Origin: Candidatus Binatia bacterium
GTDB lineage: Bacteria; Desulfobacterota; Binatia; UBA1149; CAITLU01
NCBI GenBank assembly: GCA_036493895.1
Contig: DASXOZ010000047.1
Span: forward strand, 1 to 64,000
Direction of reading: 5' to 3'
Length of the DNA stretch: 64,000 bases
Shown: positions 24,533 through 33,254 of the stretch, piece after piece
Numbering within the stretch: position 1 is the stretch's first letter
Layout: each line of letters begins with the position of its first letter
Made by a program: the position numbers and the translations under genes
The notes under the pieces: model-generated
Seen by the model: the letters and a program-made list of their open reading frames with translations, nothing else
Told to the model about the DNA's origin: nothing
Databases searched by the model: none

Positions 24533-27018
24533 ATACCGAGCCCTGCTTTCACTGCGGGCTCGAGATCGGGCGCGGGGTGCAGTTCTACGCCGTCATCGAC
24601 GGTGCTTCGCGCGCGATGTGCTGCGCGGGGTGCGTCGCCGTCGCGGAGCTGATCGCGAACGGAGGCTTCACCGCATATTACCGCTTTCGCGACGCTCCGG
24701 CGGACAATCCCCAGGCGGTTGCGAAGATTCCGTCGGACCAGTGGGCGCGTTACGACGACCCGTCACTGCAGAAATCCTTCGTGCGTTTCGACGACGGCGA
24801 CCTGCGATGCGTGACGCTGTCGATCGAGGGCCTTCGCTGCGCAGCGTGCGTCTGGCTGCTCGAGAGCCACCTGCGGGCGCAGCGTGGAATCGACCAGGCG
24901 CGCGTCCATCTTGGAGCGGGAAGGGCCGAAGTAGCCTGGCATGCGTCCGAAACCTCGCTGTCCGTCGTTCTCGCTGCGATGGCAGCTCTCGGTTACGTCG
25001 CGCTGCCCTACCGTCCCGATTGGGAAGCGGAGACCAGGGCTGCCGAATACCGCGCCGCACTGCGACGCCTCGTGGTCGGCGGCCTCGGCGCCACGCAGGT
25101 GATGATGTACGCAGTGGGCCTGTATGCGGGCGCCCTCCAAGGCATGGAGGATCGTTACCGGTTCTTCCTTCGCGTGACGAGCGCGATGGTCGCCACTCCG
25201 GTGCTGTTTTATGCAGGCCGTCCGTTCCTGGCCGGTGCGTGGCGCGACCTTCGCAACCGCCGCCTCGGCATGGACGTGCCGGTGAGCGTTGCGTTGCTGG
25301 TCGCGTGGAGCGCCAGCCTGTGGGCAACGGTGACACGCTCGGGCGAGGTCTACTTCGATTCGGTCTCGATGTTCGTGTTTTTCCTGTCGCTGGGTCGTTT
25401 CGTCGAGATGCGCGCCCGCCAGCGCGCCTGCGCTGCGATCGAGGCTGCGCTGCGCCAGCCGCCGGCATCGGCAACGAAGATCGACGCGGACGGCTCGCGC
25501 CGAATCGTCGCTGCCAGCGAGCTGGCGGCGGGCGACCGGATCGTCGTGCGTCCTGGAGAGACGTTTCCGGTCGACGGCGCCGTGTGCGACGGACGAGGCT
25601 GGGTCAACGAATCGATGCTCACGGGCGAGCACTGGCCTTGCGAGAAGAACGCAGGTGACGACGTGGCTGCCGGCACCCAGAACGGCGAAAGCCCTCTGGT
25701 CGTCGTGGCCACCCGCACGGGCGCCGACACGGCGTGGTCGAGGATCGTCCGCATGGTCGATGCCGCCGGCGAAGCGCGGCCGCGCCTTGCCCGCCTGGCC
25801 GACCGTGTTGCCCAGATTTTCGTTCCGGCGGTGCTCGCGATCGCGGCGGGGACCGCCATCGTCTGGGCGCACATCGATGCGTCCCGCGCGTTCTGGGTGG
25901 CGCTTTCGGTTCTGGTCGTCACCTGTCCTTGCGCGCTGTCGCTGGCAACTCCCGCAGCCTTGACCGCAGCATCGCGGGGCGCGCTGCGCCGCGGGCTGCT
26001 GCTGCGAAACGGCGCCGCCATCGAATCCCTGCGGCGGGTCACGCACGTCGTCTTCGACAAGACCGGCACTCTTACGCTTGGACGATTTCGTCGCAGGCGC
26101 ACGGTCGCACTGGCCGGTCTCGACGAAGCGTCGTGCCTGGCGCTGGCGGCAGCGCTCGAGGGGTTCTCGGAACATCCTCTGGCGCGGGCTTTCGACGATG
26201 TCGATGCTTCGTCAGTTGTCGTCCAGGGCATCTGCGCGACGGCGGGTGCGGGAATCGAAGGGCACATCGACGGACGCCGTGTGAGGATCGGCTCGGCGTC
26301 CTGGGTTTCCGAGCTTTGCGGTGTCGGGGCGGGTGCTGCCGGTGCGCTTGCGACGGGCGGCACCGCCATCGCGCTCGGCGACGAACGGGGACTGCTTTGC
26401 CGGTTCGAATTGGAGGATGTACCGCGCCCGCATGTCGCGCGGACGATCGCATCGCTGCGTCGCGCGGGCCTGCGCGTCGTTCTTGCCAGTGGCGACGGTC
26501 GCGCTTCGGTAGCGGCCGTAGCGGCATCGGCGGGAATCGACGAATGGATCGCCGACTCGACGCCGGCCGACAAGCTCGCCCTGGTCAAGTCCCTGCAGGC
26601 CCACGGTGCTGTCGTGCTGATGGTCGGTGACGGCGTCAACGACGCGCCGGTACTCGGCGCGGCCGACGTCTCGATCGCGATGGGCACGGGCACCGACCTG
26701 GCGCGAAGCCGCGCCGATGCCGTGTTGATCGGCAACGATCTTGGCGCGATCGAGCAGCTTCTCGTGCTCGCGCGCCGCACGCGGCGCGTGATGCGGGAGA
26801 ACCTCGTCTGGTCGGGTCTCTACAACCTGCTGGCAATTCCGCTGGCTTGCAGCGGCCTCGTTGCACCGTGGATGGCTGCCGTCGGAATGTCGGCGAGCTC
26901 GCTGGTCGTTGTCCTCAACGCCGTGCGTCTCGGCGATGCGCCGCGCGCCGGTGAGCGGATCGTCCGCGAAGATGGCGCGCAGGTTGTGGCCGCAATGGCC
27001 CGGGAGGCAGTGGCATGA
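24529..27018 (+). CDS. ccoI: copper-translocating P1B-type ATPase CcoI
   Basis: This 829-residue copper exporter supplies copper for the oxidase CuB centre. The N-terminus carries a CxxC-rich metal domain (PCFHCG, CCAGC) and then a heavy-metal domain with C104-x2-C107. Membrane helices hold the CPC motif (Cys466 and Cys468). The phosphorylation site is Asp510 in DKTGTLT, and GDGVNDAP is near the end. The GTG 24529 start overlaps the ccoH-like stop. The extended N-terminal domain is typical of the CcoI/FixI subgroup. Confidence 0.95.
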   Translation: MNTEPCFHCGLEIGRGVQFYAVIDGASRAMCCAGCVAVAELIANGGFTAYYRFRDAPADNPQAVAKIPSDQWARYDDPSLQKSFVRFDDGDLRCVTLSIEGLRCAACVWLLESHLRAQRGIDQARVHLGAGRAEVAWHASETSLSVVLAAMAALGYVALPYRPDWEAETRAAEYRAALRRLVVGGLGATQVMMYAVGLYAGALQGMEDRYRFFLRVTSAMVATPVLFYAGRPFLAGAWRDLRNRRLGMDVPVSVALLVAWSASLWATVTRSGEVYFDSVSMFVFFLSLGRFVEMRARQRACAAIEAALRQPPASATKIDADGSRRIVAASELAAGDRIVVRPGETFPVDGAVCDGRGWVNESMLTGEHWPCEKNAGDDVAAGTQNGESPLVVVATRTGADTAWSRIVRMVDAAGEARPRLARLADRVAQIFVPAVLAIAAGTAIVWAHIDASRAFWVALSVLVVTCPCALSLATPAALTAASRGALRRGLLLRNGAAIESLRRVTHVVFDKTGTLTLGRFRRRRTVALAGLDEASCLALAAALEGFSEHPLARAFDDVDASSVVVQGICATAGAGIEGHIDGRRVRIGSASWVSELCGVGAGAAGALATGGTAIALGDERGLLCRFELEDVPRPHVARTIASLRRAGLRVVLASGDGRASVAAVAASAGIDEWIADSTPADKLALVKSLQAHGAVVLMVGDGVNDAPVLGAADVSIAMGTGTDLARSRADAVLIGNDLGAIEQLLVLARRTRRVMRENLVWSGLYNLLAIPLACSGLVAPWMAAVGMSASSLVVVLNAVRLGDAPRAGERIVREDGAQVVAAMAREAVA

Positions 27019-27224
27019 CGATCCTGTTCGTCCTTGTCCCTCTCGGCCTGATGCTGCTCTCGGTCGCGATTGCGGCGTTTTTCTGGGCCGTACGCAACGG
27101 TCAGTTCGACGATCTCGAAAGCCAGGGCACCTTCGTGCTGTTCGACGAAGAGCCGTTGCACCAGACTGCCCGAAACAGCGCTGGCGACGGCGCAGCGTCC
27201 GTTCCCGAGGCGAAAACGCGATGA
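27015..27224 (+). CDS. ccoS: cbb3 oxidase assembly protein CcoS
   Basis: This 69-residue protein has one membrane helix (residues 3-25) followed by FFWAVRNGQFDDLESQG, the signature of CcoS, which is needed for cofactor insertion into the oxidase. It overlaps ccoI and the following TauE/SafE-like gene by 4 bp each. Confidence 0.92.
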   Translation: MTILFVLVPLGLMLLSVAIAAFFWAVRNGQFDDLESQGTFVLFDEEPLHQTARNSAGDGAASVPEAKTR

Positions 27225-27973
27225 TCGTCGTACCTGCAGCGCTTCTCATGGGGTTTGCCGGAAGCGGCCATTGCGCCGCGATGTGCGGCGGCATCGCCGC
27301 AGCGATGTCGGCGGCGCCTGCGCCTGACGACGATACCGGCAGTCGCAATCTGCGGATGCTCGCGCAGAACCTCGGACGCATCACCAGCTACGCGACCGCT
27401 GGCGCCGTCGTTGGATCCCTCGGCAGTGTTCTTCCTCGTCTGAGTGGCCTGGGTGGCGCATCCGGGACTCTTGCCATCCGTTCGATCGCGGCACTTCTCA
27501 TGATTGCCGCCGGGCTGCAGATCGGGGGCTGGTCGAGCAGAACGGGCAGCATCGAAAGGGTCGGCTCGCTGCTGTGGCGCCGCATCGCGCCGCTCGCACG
27601 CCGCGTCGGTCGCGCCAGCTCGATCGCTTCGGCACTGGTATTCGGCGCGCTGTGGGGATGGCTCCCGTGCGGGCTCGTCTACAGCGCGCTCGTCGTTGCG
27701 GCAGCGTCGGGCTCGGCTGCGGCGGGTGCATCGACGATGGCCGCATTCGGGCTCGGTACTGTTCCGGCGTTGCTCGCGATCTCGGGCGCCAGCGCGCAGG
27801 GGCTGGCGGTGCTGCGCTCACGGTCGGCCAGGCGGGCAGCCGGTGCCGCGGTCATCGTCTTCGGCGCCTGGACGTTTGCTGCGGCGGCCAGCGGCTATCT
27901 TGCGCCTTGCGGACATTGCCACGATGAATCATCGGCGGTCCCCGCGGAGCACCCGGACGTGGCACTGCGCTGA
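27221..27973 (+). CDS. TauE/SafE-like membrane protein of the cbb3 assembly cluster
   Basis: This 250-residue polytopic protein has a GFAGSGHCAAMCGGI opening and a second half beginning GALWGWLPCGLVYSAL, the pattern of the SafE-like copper/cbb3-associated subgroup. The conserved Cys residues (GHCAAMC) and a C-terminal PCGHCHDE tail suggest metal handling, probably copper for the oxidase. It is the last gene of the ten-gene unit and overlaps ccoS by 4 bp. The metal role is inferred from family context. Confidence 0.8.
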   Translation: MIVVPAALLMGFAGSGHCAAMCGGIAAAMSAAPAPDDDTGSRNLRMLAQNLGRITSYATAGAVVGSLGSVLPRLSGLGGASGTLAIRSIAALLMIAAGLQIGGWSSRTGSIERVGSLLWRRIAPLARRVGRASSIASALVFGALWGWLPCGLVYSALVVAAASGSAAAGASTMAAFGLGTVPALLAISGASAQGLAVLRSRSARRAAGAAVIVFGAWTFAAAASGYLAPCGHCHDESSAVPAEHPDVALR

Positions 27974-28065
27974 CGGGTTGCGGTTTTCGCCACAGTCGCG
28001 ACGTCGGACGCGGCTGCGCCGGCGGACGCTTGCGCTAAGCCGGGCTGTGACGAAAATTGACCTCC

Positions 28066-29652
28066 ATGCCTCCCCGTGGTGCGCAAGACGCGCAAGACGC
28101 GCAAGACGCGCAGGACGCGCAAGACGCACAGGATGCGCCGATTCTCGTCGTCGGTGCGGGACCCACGGGCCTGGTCCTCGCGCTGGAGCTGGTGCTCGGC
28201 GGCGCGCGCGTGCGGATCATCGATCGCGCAAGCGGACCCGGAACGGCGTCGCGGGCGATGGCGGTCCACGCCAGGACGCTCGAGCTTTACGATCGCTTCG
28301 GCCTTGCCGACGAAGTCGTCTCGCGCGGAATTCGCGTGCACAAGGGGCATCTCTTCGAGCACGGTGTCGCGGTCGCGCTCATCGACATCGGGAACTTCGG
28401 CAAGGGCTTGAGTCCGTACCCTTTCGTGCTGAGCTTCCCGCAGGACGAGCACGAGGCCGTGTTGGGCGAGCGACTGCGGCGCGAGGGGATCGAGGTCGAA
28501 TGGAACACCGAGCTCGTCTCGTTCGAAGACCGCGGTCCTCTCGTGCGTGCCCGTCTTCGCGGTCCGCACGGGGAGGAGAGCATGGATACCGCGTGGCTGT
28601 GCGGCTGCGACGGTGCCCACAGCGCGGTTCGCGAGGGGCTCGGGGTCGCGTTTCCCGGTGGTACGTATCGCCAGGCATTCTTCGTCGCCGACATCGAGGC
28701 CAGCGGGCCGGGCACCGACGGAGATCTCAACTTCTGCCTGGATGCCGATGCTCTCTGCCTGGTGTTTCCGATCCGCAGCAGCGGACGTTTCCGGCTGATC
28801 GGGCTGATTCCCAAACCGCTCGAAGGCCGCGAGCACGTGACCCTCGAGGACGTGCGCCCTTACGTCGAGCAGCTGATCGGCATCCGCGTCGGCCGCGAGA
28901 TGTGGTTTTCCACTTACCAGGTGCATCACCGGGTGGCCGCGACGTTTCGACGCGGCCGCGTGTTCCTGGCCGGCGACGCCGGGCACATTCACAGCCCGGC
29001 CGGAGGCCAGGGCATGAACACCGGCATCGGCGATGCGGTCAATCTCGGCTGGAAGCTCGCCGCAGTGGCGACCGGTCGCGCCGATACGCGCATCCTCGAA
29101 ACCTACGAGCCCGAGCGCATCGTTTTCGCGCGAACGCTGGTGGCGACGACCGACCGCCTGTTCACCGGGATCACGAGCCGCGGCGTCGCGGGGCGTACGA
29201 TCCGCCGGCTCCTCCTGCCTCACATCATTCCGCTGCTTCTGCGCTTCGGATGGTTTCGCCGCCTTGCGTTTCGAACCATCTCGCAGATCCGCATCGAGTA
29301 TCGCGGCAGCGCGTTGTCATCGGGTTCGGCAGGAGCGGTGCGCGGCGGCGACCGTCTTCCGTGGATAGCTCCGCTCGATAATTTCCGCAGCGACGGGTTG
29401 CCCGACTGGCATCTGCAGGTCTACGGAACTGTCTCCCCCATGCTTGCCGCCACCGCAGCCTCCTATGGGGTTCACCTGCGCACTTTCGACTGGGATGACG
29501 CGGCAGCCGGCGCCGGATTCGTGCGCGATGCACTGTACCTGGTGAGGCCGGACGGCTACCTCGCGCTCGTCGATTCGAAGCAGGACGAGAACGCCTTGCT
29601 CCAGTACCTCTCGCGCTTCTCGATCGTCCCCCGCGGCGCCGCCCGCACCTGA
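28066..29652 (+). CDS. FAD-dependent aromatic-ring hydroxylase-type monooxygenase
   Basis: This 528-residue flavoprotein of the PheA/TfdB class-A hydroxylase type uses NAD(P)H and O2 to hydroxylate a substrate. VVGAGPTGLVLALEL binds the FAD ADP moiety. CDGAHSAVREGLG is the DG motif, and GDAGHIHSPAGGQGMNTG with DAVNLGWKLA is the second FAD site. A C-terminal thioredoxin-like region appears reduced. Residues 6-23 are a (QDA)n/(AQD)n tract encoded by six 9 bp repeats. ATG 28066 lacks a clear ribosome site; a TTG nine bases upstream is the alternative. Confidence 0.85.
   Translation: MPPRGAQDAQDAQDAQDAQDAQDAPILVVGAGPTGLVLALELVLGGARVRIIDRASGPGTASRAMAVHARTLELYDRFGLADEVVSRGIRVHKGHLFEHGVAVALIDIGNFGKGLSPYPFVLSFPQDEHEAVLGERLRREGIEVEWNTELVSFEDRGPLVRARLRGPHGEESMDTAWLCGCDGAHSAVREGLGVAFPGGTYRQAFFVADIEASGPGTDGDLNFCLDADALCLVFPIRSSGRFRLIGLIPKPLEGREHVTLEDVRPYVEQLIGIRVGREMWFSTYQVHHRVAATFRRGRVFLAGDAGHIHSPAGGQGMNTGIGDAVNLGWKLAAVATGRADTRILETYEPERIVFARTLVATTDRLFTGITSRGVAGRTIRRLLLPHIIPLLLRFGWFRRLAFRTISQIRIEYRGSALSSGSAGAVRGGDRLPWIAPLDNFRSDGLPDWHLQVYGTVSPMLAATAASYGVHLRTFDWDDAAAGAGFVRDALYLVRPDGYLALVDSKQDENALLQYLSRFSIVPRGAART
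28081..28134 (+). repeat. six tandem 9 bp repeats at the start of the monooxygenase gene
   Basis: The unit GCGCAAGAC occurs six times, the fourth and sixth copies with one or more substitutions. It encodes Ala-Gln-Asp. Copy-number change would keep the frame and lengthen or shorten an unstructured N-terminal tail. Confidence 0.9.
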
Positions 29653-29671
29653 AAGACGCGCGCGCAAAAAA

Positions 29672-29707
29672 AGAGCCGGGCGGACGCTTTCGCGACCGCC
29701 CGGCTCT
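29672..29707 (-). terminator. Rho-independent terminator for the Cys-rich repeat protein gene
   Basis: A 12 bp perfect stem (AGAGCCGGGCGG with its complement at 29696-29707) encloses a 12-base loop. On the minus strand it is followed by a run of T (the A tract at 29666-29672), the classic intrinsic arrangement. It also lies 19 bases after the stop of the convergent monooxygenase and may act on both. Confidence 0.85.
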
Positions 29708-29739
29708 CGAGCGTCTGTCAGGGCTTCATGTCCCGGTCG

Positions 29740-32163
29740 TCACGGGCACGAATCGATCGTGCACTGGTCGAACCTGGCCTGCTTGCACGCATCGGTGCTG
29801 GATGCGGGCGAACTGGCCGGACAGAAGTTGATGTCGTGGTTGCACAACGCCGCCGACTCGCAGTTGCCCGGGAACGTGATGCAGGCCTGGGTCAGCCCGT
29901 TCAATAGCGGGCAGTCGCCGAAGTCGCCGCCGCAGAAGACCGACGGCTGGTTCTGGCAGGTGCCCGTTGCGCACTGGCCGCTCTCGATCTGGCCGCCGTT
30001 GTTGAAGCAGTCGAGCAGGCCGATGCAGTCGTTCACGGTGGGCGCATTCGGATCCACCGTTCCGGCGCACAGATCGCTGCAGGCGCTGAACTCGGGCACC
30101 ACCGAGTCGCAGTTGCTCGCGTCTCCGGTGACAGCGCAGTTCAGGGCCGCCGCGACGAGCTGGCGGAACAACTGGCGATCCTGGACGCCCTGCACGGTTA
30201 CGCACAGAGCTTCCAACGCGTCCGACAGCGTCGCTCCGCTCGTCGTGCTGATCGTCTCGCCGCATACCTGCAGCGGTCCAACCGCGTCGATCAACTCCTG
30301 GGTGATGTTCACTCCGGTGCGATGTCCCTTGCTTTCGGTGCCCGCATGCGTGGACCAGAAGCCCGGGCTGCGGCAGATCGCCGTCGGACAGGCGTTGCTG
30401 TGCTCGCAGCCGGCCGTCGGCGAGCAGGTGTCCTGCGTGCAGTCGTTGTTGTCGTCGCACGCCGAATCGTTCGCCGTGATCTCGCACTCGGCGAGCGTGT
30501 TGCTGCAGGTCACCGTCGCGCACGACGAAGCCAGTCCGCAATCGCGGGCCGTTCCGTTGCACGAGCCGTTGCTGCACGTGTCGTTCACCGTGCAGAACTG
30601 GTTGTCGTTGCACGGCGCCGTGTTGTTGACGTGCGTGCACGAGCCGCTCGCGCAGATGTCATTCGTGCAGACGTTGTTGTCCGTCGAGCACGTCGTTCCG
30701 TCGGGCAGGAATTCGTTGCCGGGGCACGACGCGGATCCGCCGGTGCAGTTCTCGGCCTGATCGCACTCGCCGGCCGAGGCGCGGCAAACGGTCGTGCTCG
30801 GCTGGAAAGAATCCGCCGGGCAGGTCGGCCCGTTGCCTGTGCACGTCTCGGCGACGTCGCAGACGCCGGCCGAACCGCGGCACACCGTCGTCGACGGTGC
30901 GAACTGGTCCGGCGGGCAGGTGCCGCCGGCGCCGGTGCACAGCTCGGCAACGTCGCAGACACCGGTCGATGCGCGGCAGACCGCTGCCGAAGCGACGAAG
31001 GCATCCGGCGGGCACTGCGCCGAGTTTCCGGTGCAGTTCTCGGGGCTGTCGCAGATTCCGGTGGCGTCGCGACAGGTCGTCGTCGACGACTGGAACGTAT
31101 CGCCCGGGCACGACGCCGAGTTTCCGGTGCAGGTCTCGGCGACGTCGCAGACTCCGGCCGATGCGCGGCAGGTGGTCGTCGACGACTGGAACGTGTCATC
31201 GGGGCACGACGCCGAGGTTCCGGTGCAGGACTCGGCCACGTCGCAGACTCCGGCCGATTCGCGGCAGGTGATTCCTCCGCTGGCGAACGTATCGCCCGGG
31301 CACGACGGTGATGTTCCGGTGCATGCCTCGGCTACGTCGCACACTCCGGCTGCTGCACGACACGTCGTCGTGGAGGACGAGAGCGTGTCGGCGGGGCAAT
31401 CGGCCGACGAGCCCGTGCACGTCTCGGGGGTGTCGCAGATTCCGGCCGACGGACGGCAGACCGTCGTCGTCGGCTCGAACGAGAAGAGGCAATTGCCGCT
31501 CGTGCAGACGCCGACCTCGCAAGGACCCGTTGATACGCAATCGGAATCGGCCAGGCATTCCGGCTGCGGTATCGGCAGGTTCGAGTTGACGATCTGGCAG
31601 TCGCACTTCGACTTGGTCTCCGGAAGCAGCGGCGGACAGTCGGTCGAGCTCGCGCTGTTCTTCCAGACCGAACAGGTGCTGATGTCGATGAACCCGTTCT
31701 GGTCCGCGTCGGTGCAGGGCGCCGTCAGGTTCTGGATCGGGACGGATACTTCCATGGCGCTCGAGACGTCGCCGCAGGTGTCGCCGTCCTGTGGTCCGAG
31801 GGACGGATCGGGGGGAATCGGTGTGACCGTGCAATCCGAGTTCGTGTCGGTAAGCGGGTTGTTGCCGAAGTAGAACCCGACGTCGTAGCGATTCGTCGCA
31901 TTCGACGTCACGTGCAGGATGCCGCTGAACGTGAAGGTGTCTCCGGGGGCACCGGAGCAGCCGTTCTGCAGGTCGGTGATCTCGACGGAAGTGGCCTGGA
32001 TGTCGTTCGCGGTGCAGTTGAGTGGCGATCCGAAAGCCTGCTGGAGACACTCGTCGGCGCGCGCGGGCGATGCCGCCGCCAGCGCGGCCGTCGCGAGCAT
32101 CAGCGCCGCGGTGCGCATCAAACGCGCCCTCCGCGACAAATTCGTGTACGAGACTGGGTTCAT
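29740..32163 (-). CDS. secreted cysteine-rich repeat protein
   Basis: This 807-residue exported protein has a signal peptide at about residues 14-36 (TAALMLATAALAAASPARA). Residues 233-488 are eight tandem 32-residue repeats of the type TTxCRxSAGVCDVAExCTGxSxxCPxDxFxxS, each with four Cys. This disintegrin-like repeat is seen in secreted proteins of myxobacteria and related lineages. Further Cys-rich stretches and an ICRSPGFWSTH segment follow. Many disulfides are expected, giving a rigid rod. ATG 32163 has GGAGG eight bases upstream. Function is unknown; cell-surface adhesion is only a guess. Confidence 0.8.
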   Translation of the reverse strand: MNPVSYTNLSRRARLMRTAALMLATAALAAASPARADECLQQAFGSPLNCTANDIQATSVEITDLQNGCSGAPGDTFTFSGILHVTSNATNRYDVGFYFGNNPLTDTNSDCTVTPIPPDPSLGPQDGDTCGDVSSAMEVSVPIQNLTAPCTDADQNGFIDISTCSVWKNSASSTDCPPLLPETKSKCDCQIVNSNLPIPQPECLADSDCVSTGPCEVGVCTSGNCLFSFEPTTTVCRPSAGICDTPETCTGSSADCPADTLSSSTTTCRAAAGVCDVAEACTGTSPSCPGDTFASGGITCRESAGVCDVAESCTGTSASCPDDTFQSSTTTCRASAGVCDVAETCTGNSASCPGDTFQSSTTTCRDATGICDSPENCTGNSAQCPPDAFVASAAVCRASTGVCDVAELCTGAGGTCPPDQFAPSTTVCRGSAGVCDVAETCTGNGPTCPADSFQPSTTVCRASAGECDQAENCTGGSASCPGNEFLPDGTTCSTDNNVCTNDICASGSCTHVNNTAPCNDNQFCTVNDTCSNGSCNGTARDCGLASSCATVTCSNTLAECEITANDSACDDNNDCTQDTCSPTAGCEHSNACPTAICRSPGFWSTHAGTESKGHRTGVNITQELIDAVGPLQVCGETISTTSGATLSDALEALCVTVQGVQDRQLFRQLVAAALNCAVTGDASNCDSVVPEFSACSDLCAGTVDPNAPTVNDCIGLLDCFNNGGQIESGQCATGTCQNQPSVFCGGDFGDCPLLNGLTQACITFPGNCESAALCNHDINFCPASSPASSTDACKQARFDQCTIDSCP
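30700..31467 (-). repeat. eight tandem 96 bp coding repeats
   Basis: Eight consecutive 96 bp units each encode 32 residues with cysteines at conserved spacing. Units three and four are the most similar, which points to recent duplication or gene conversion. The repeats are in frame and continuous, without spacers, so this is not a CRISPR array. Confidence 0.85.
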
Positions 32164-32763
32164 TCTTCTTACCTCCACCCGCCCCCGGATGACCGGGCAC
32201 CGGGCCAGCTTGCGATTCCATCCCCAGGCGGCGCCGCCATGCGTTGCCACCATTCGTTGTTTTCCAATGCGTTCCGGCGCTCCGTCCTGCCCGGCGTGAC
32301 CATCGCGGCGTATCGCGCCTGGCTGCAAGCACGCTTCCGGTATGAGGAATGCACGTCTTCCCCCGAAGATGGATCGGCGTCTCGACTTCGAATGCGCGAG
32401 AGTCGGTTTGCGAATCGAATGGTTTCGCGTGCTTGCGCGCTTCGACCTACTTGTTCGGGCGCGACGATCCTGGGTGATTCCGATTTGATACCGTGCTCGC
32501 GCGAATGAGTTTCTTTTTTCCTCAGTGCCACTCGGCGGCATCACGCGACAGTGGTACGGGCGGGAAAGTCCTTCGGGGGAAGTGCCACTCTCGTGCGACG
32601 TGTGTGTACCGGGCGCGGAGCAGGCCGAAGCCGCTGCAACGAGGGCTCGCATCGCGCTGCGCGTGATTGCGTCCGCCCGGGCAGCCAGGCGTCATTGAGC
32701 AGTCCGCGATTGCCGCGGCGGCCGACTTGACGGGGGCGTCACCCGCTGCTCTTTTGAGGCACG
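32164..32763. other. 600 bp intergenic region without a supported gene
   Basis: This holds the promoter and leader of the Cys-rich protein (minus strand) and of the small exported protein (plus strand). The only firm element is the GGAGG ribosome site near 32171-32175. AGTGCCACTC occurs twice, at 32524-32533 and 32581-32590, in direct orientation. Open frames here on both strands look like composition noise. No RNA gene was recognised. Confidence 0.4.
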
Positions 32764-33144
32764 ATGCGTCTTGTCCCGGCCAGGCACGTTGGACGCCTGG
32801 GTCGCAGTCTTGCTTCTGTCCTGTGCTCGCTCGCGGTCGCGATGCAGATCGTGCTGCCCGTGGTGCACGCTGGGCACGACCGCGAGGCAGCTGGAGCGGG
32901 ACAGGCGGCCGGAGTCGAGCTTCGGCTTCCGGTCCATCAGGCTTCGACGGCCTCGCGTCACGACGCGGCCACCTGCCCCGAATGCCGGCTCGTATCCGAG
33001 TTGCGCACCCTGTCGCCGCTGGCGATCGCCGTTACGGTCCCGGCTCTTCGTGAGCACTGGGTCGTAGCCAGCCAGAGCGCATCAACGCGTGCGCAGACTT
33101 CCCGCACGAGCGCGGCTCCGCGAGCCCCGCCGCTCCCCGCCTGA
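32764..33144 (+). CDS. small exported protein with CPEC motif
   Basis: This 126-residue protein has an N-terminal signal (SLASVLCSLAVAMQIVLPVVHA). The mature part contains scattered His (HAGHD, HQAS, RHD) and one CPEC pair, so metal binding is plausible. Small proteins of this layout often precede outer-membrane or metal-uptake genes. Here a porin and a zinc/manganese-type ABC transporter follow. I recognise no named family, and the metal role is inferred from residues and context. Confidence 0.6.
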   Translation: MRLVPARHVGRLGRSLASVLCSLAVAMQIVLPVVHAGHDREAAGAGQAAGVELRLPVHQASTASRHDAATCPECRLVSELRTLSPLAIAVTVPALREHWVVASQSASTRAQTSRTSAAPRAPPLPA

Positions 33145-33254
33145 TTCCCGATCCATCGGTTTCCACCGAATCGTGAGCGACTGCGCGTCCTCGCGGGCGG
33201 CGACGGTCGTGTCGTCGCCCGCGTCGTCGTCGCCAGCCCAGGAGGGAAAAGGCC

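Noticed and set aside
30700..31467. Regular 96 bp repeats resembling a repeat array
   Set aside because: No spacers, in-frame coding and conserved cysteines; not a CRISPR array.
32164..32330. Weak resemblance of the minus-strand leader of the Cys-rich protein gene to a c-di-GMP (GEMM) riboswitch
   Set aside because: Only an AACGCA-GGC-like piece fits; the GNRA loop, receptor and paired helices could not be matched. A covariance-model search would decide.
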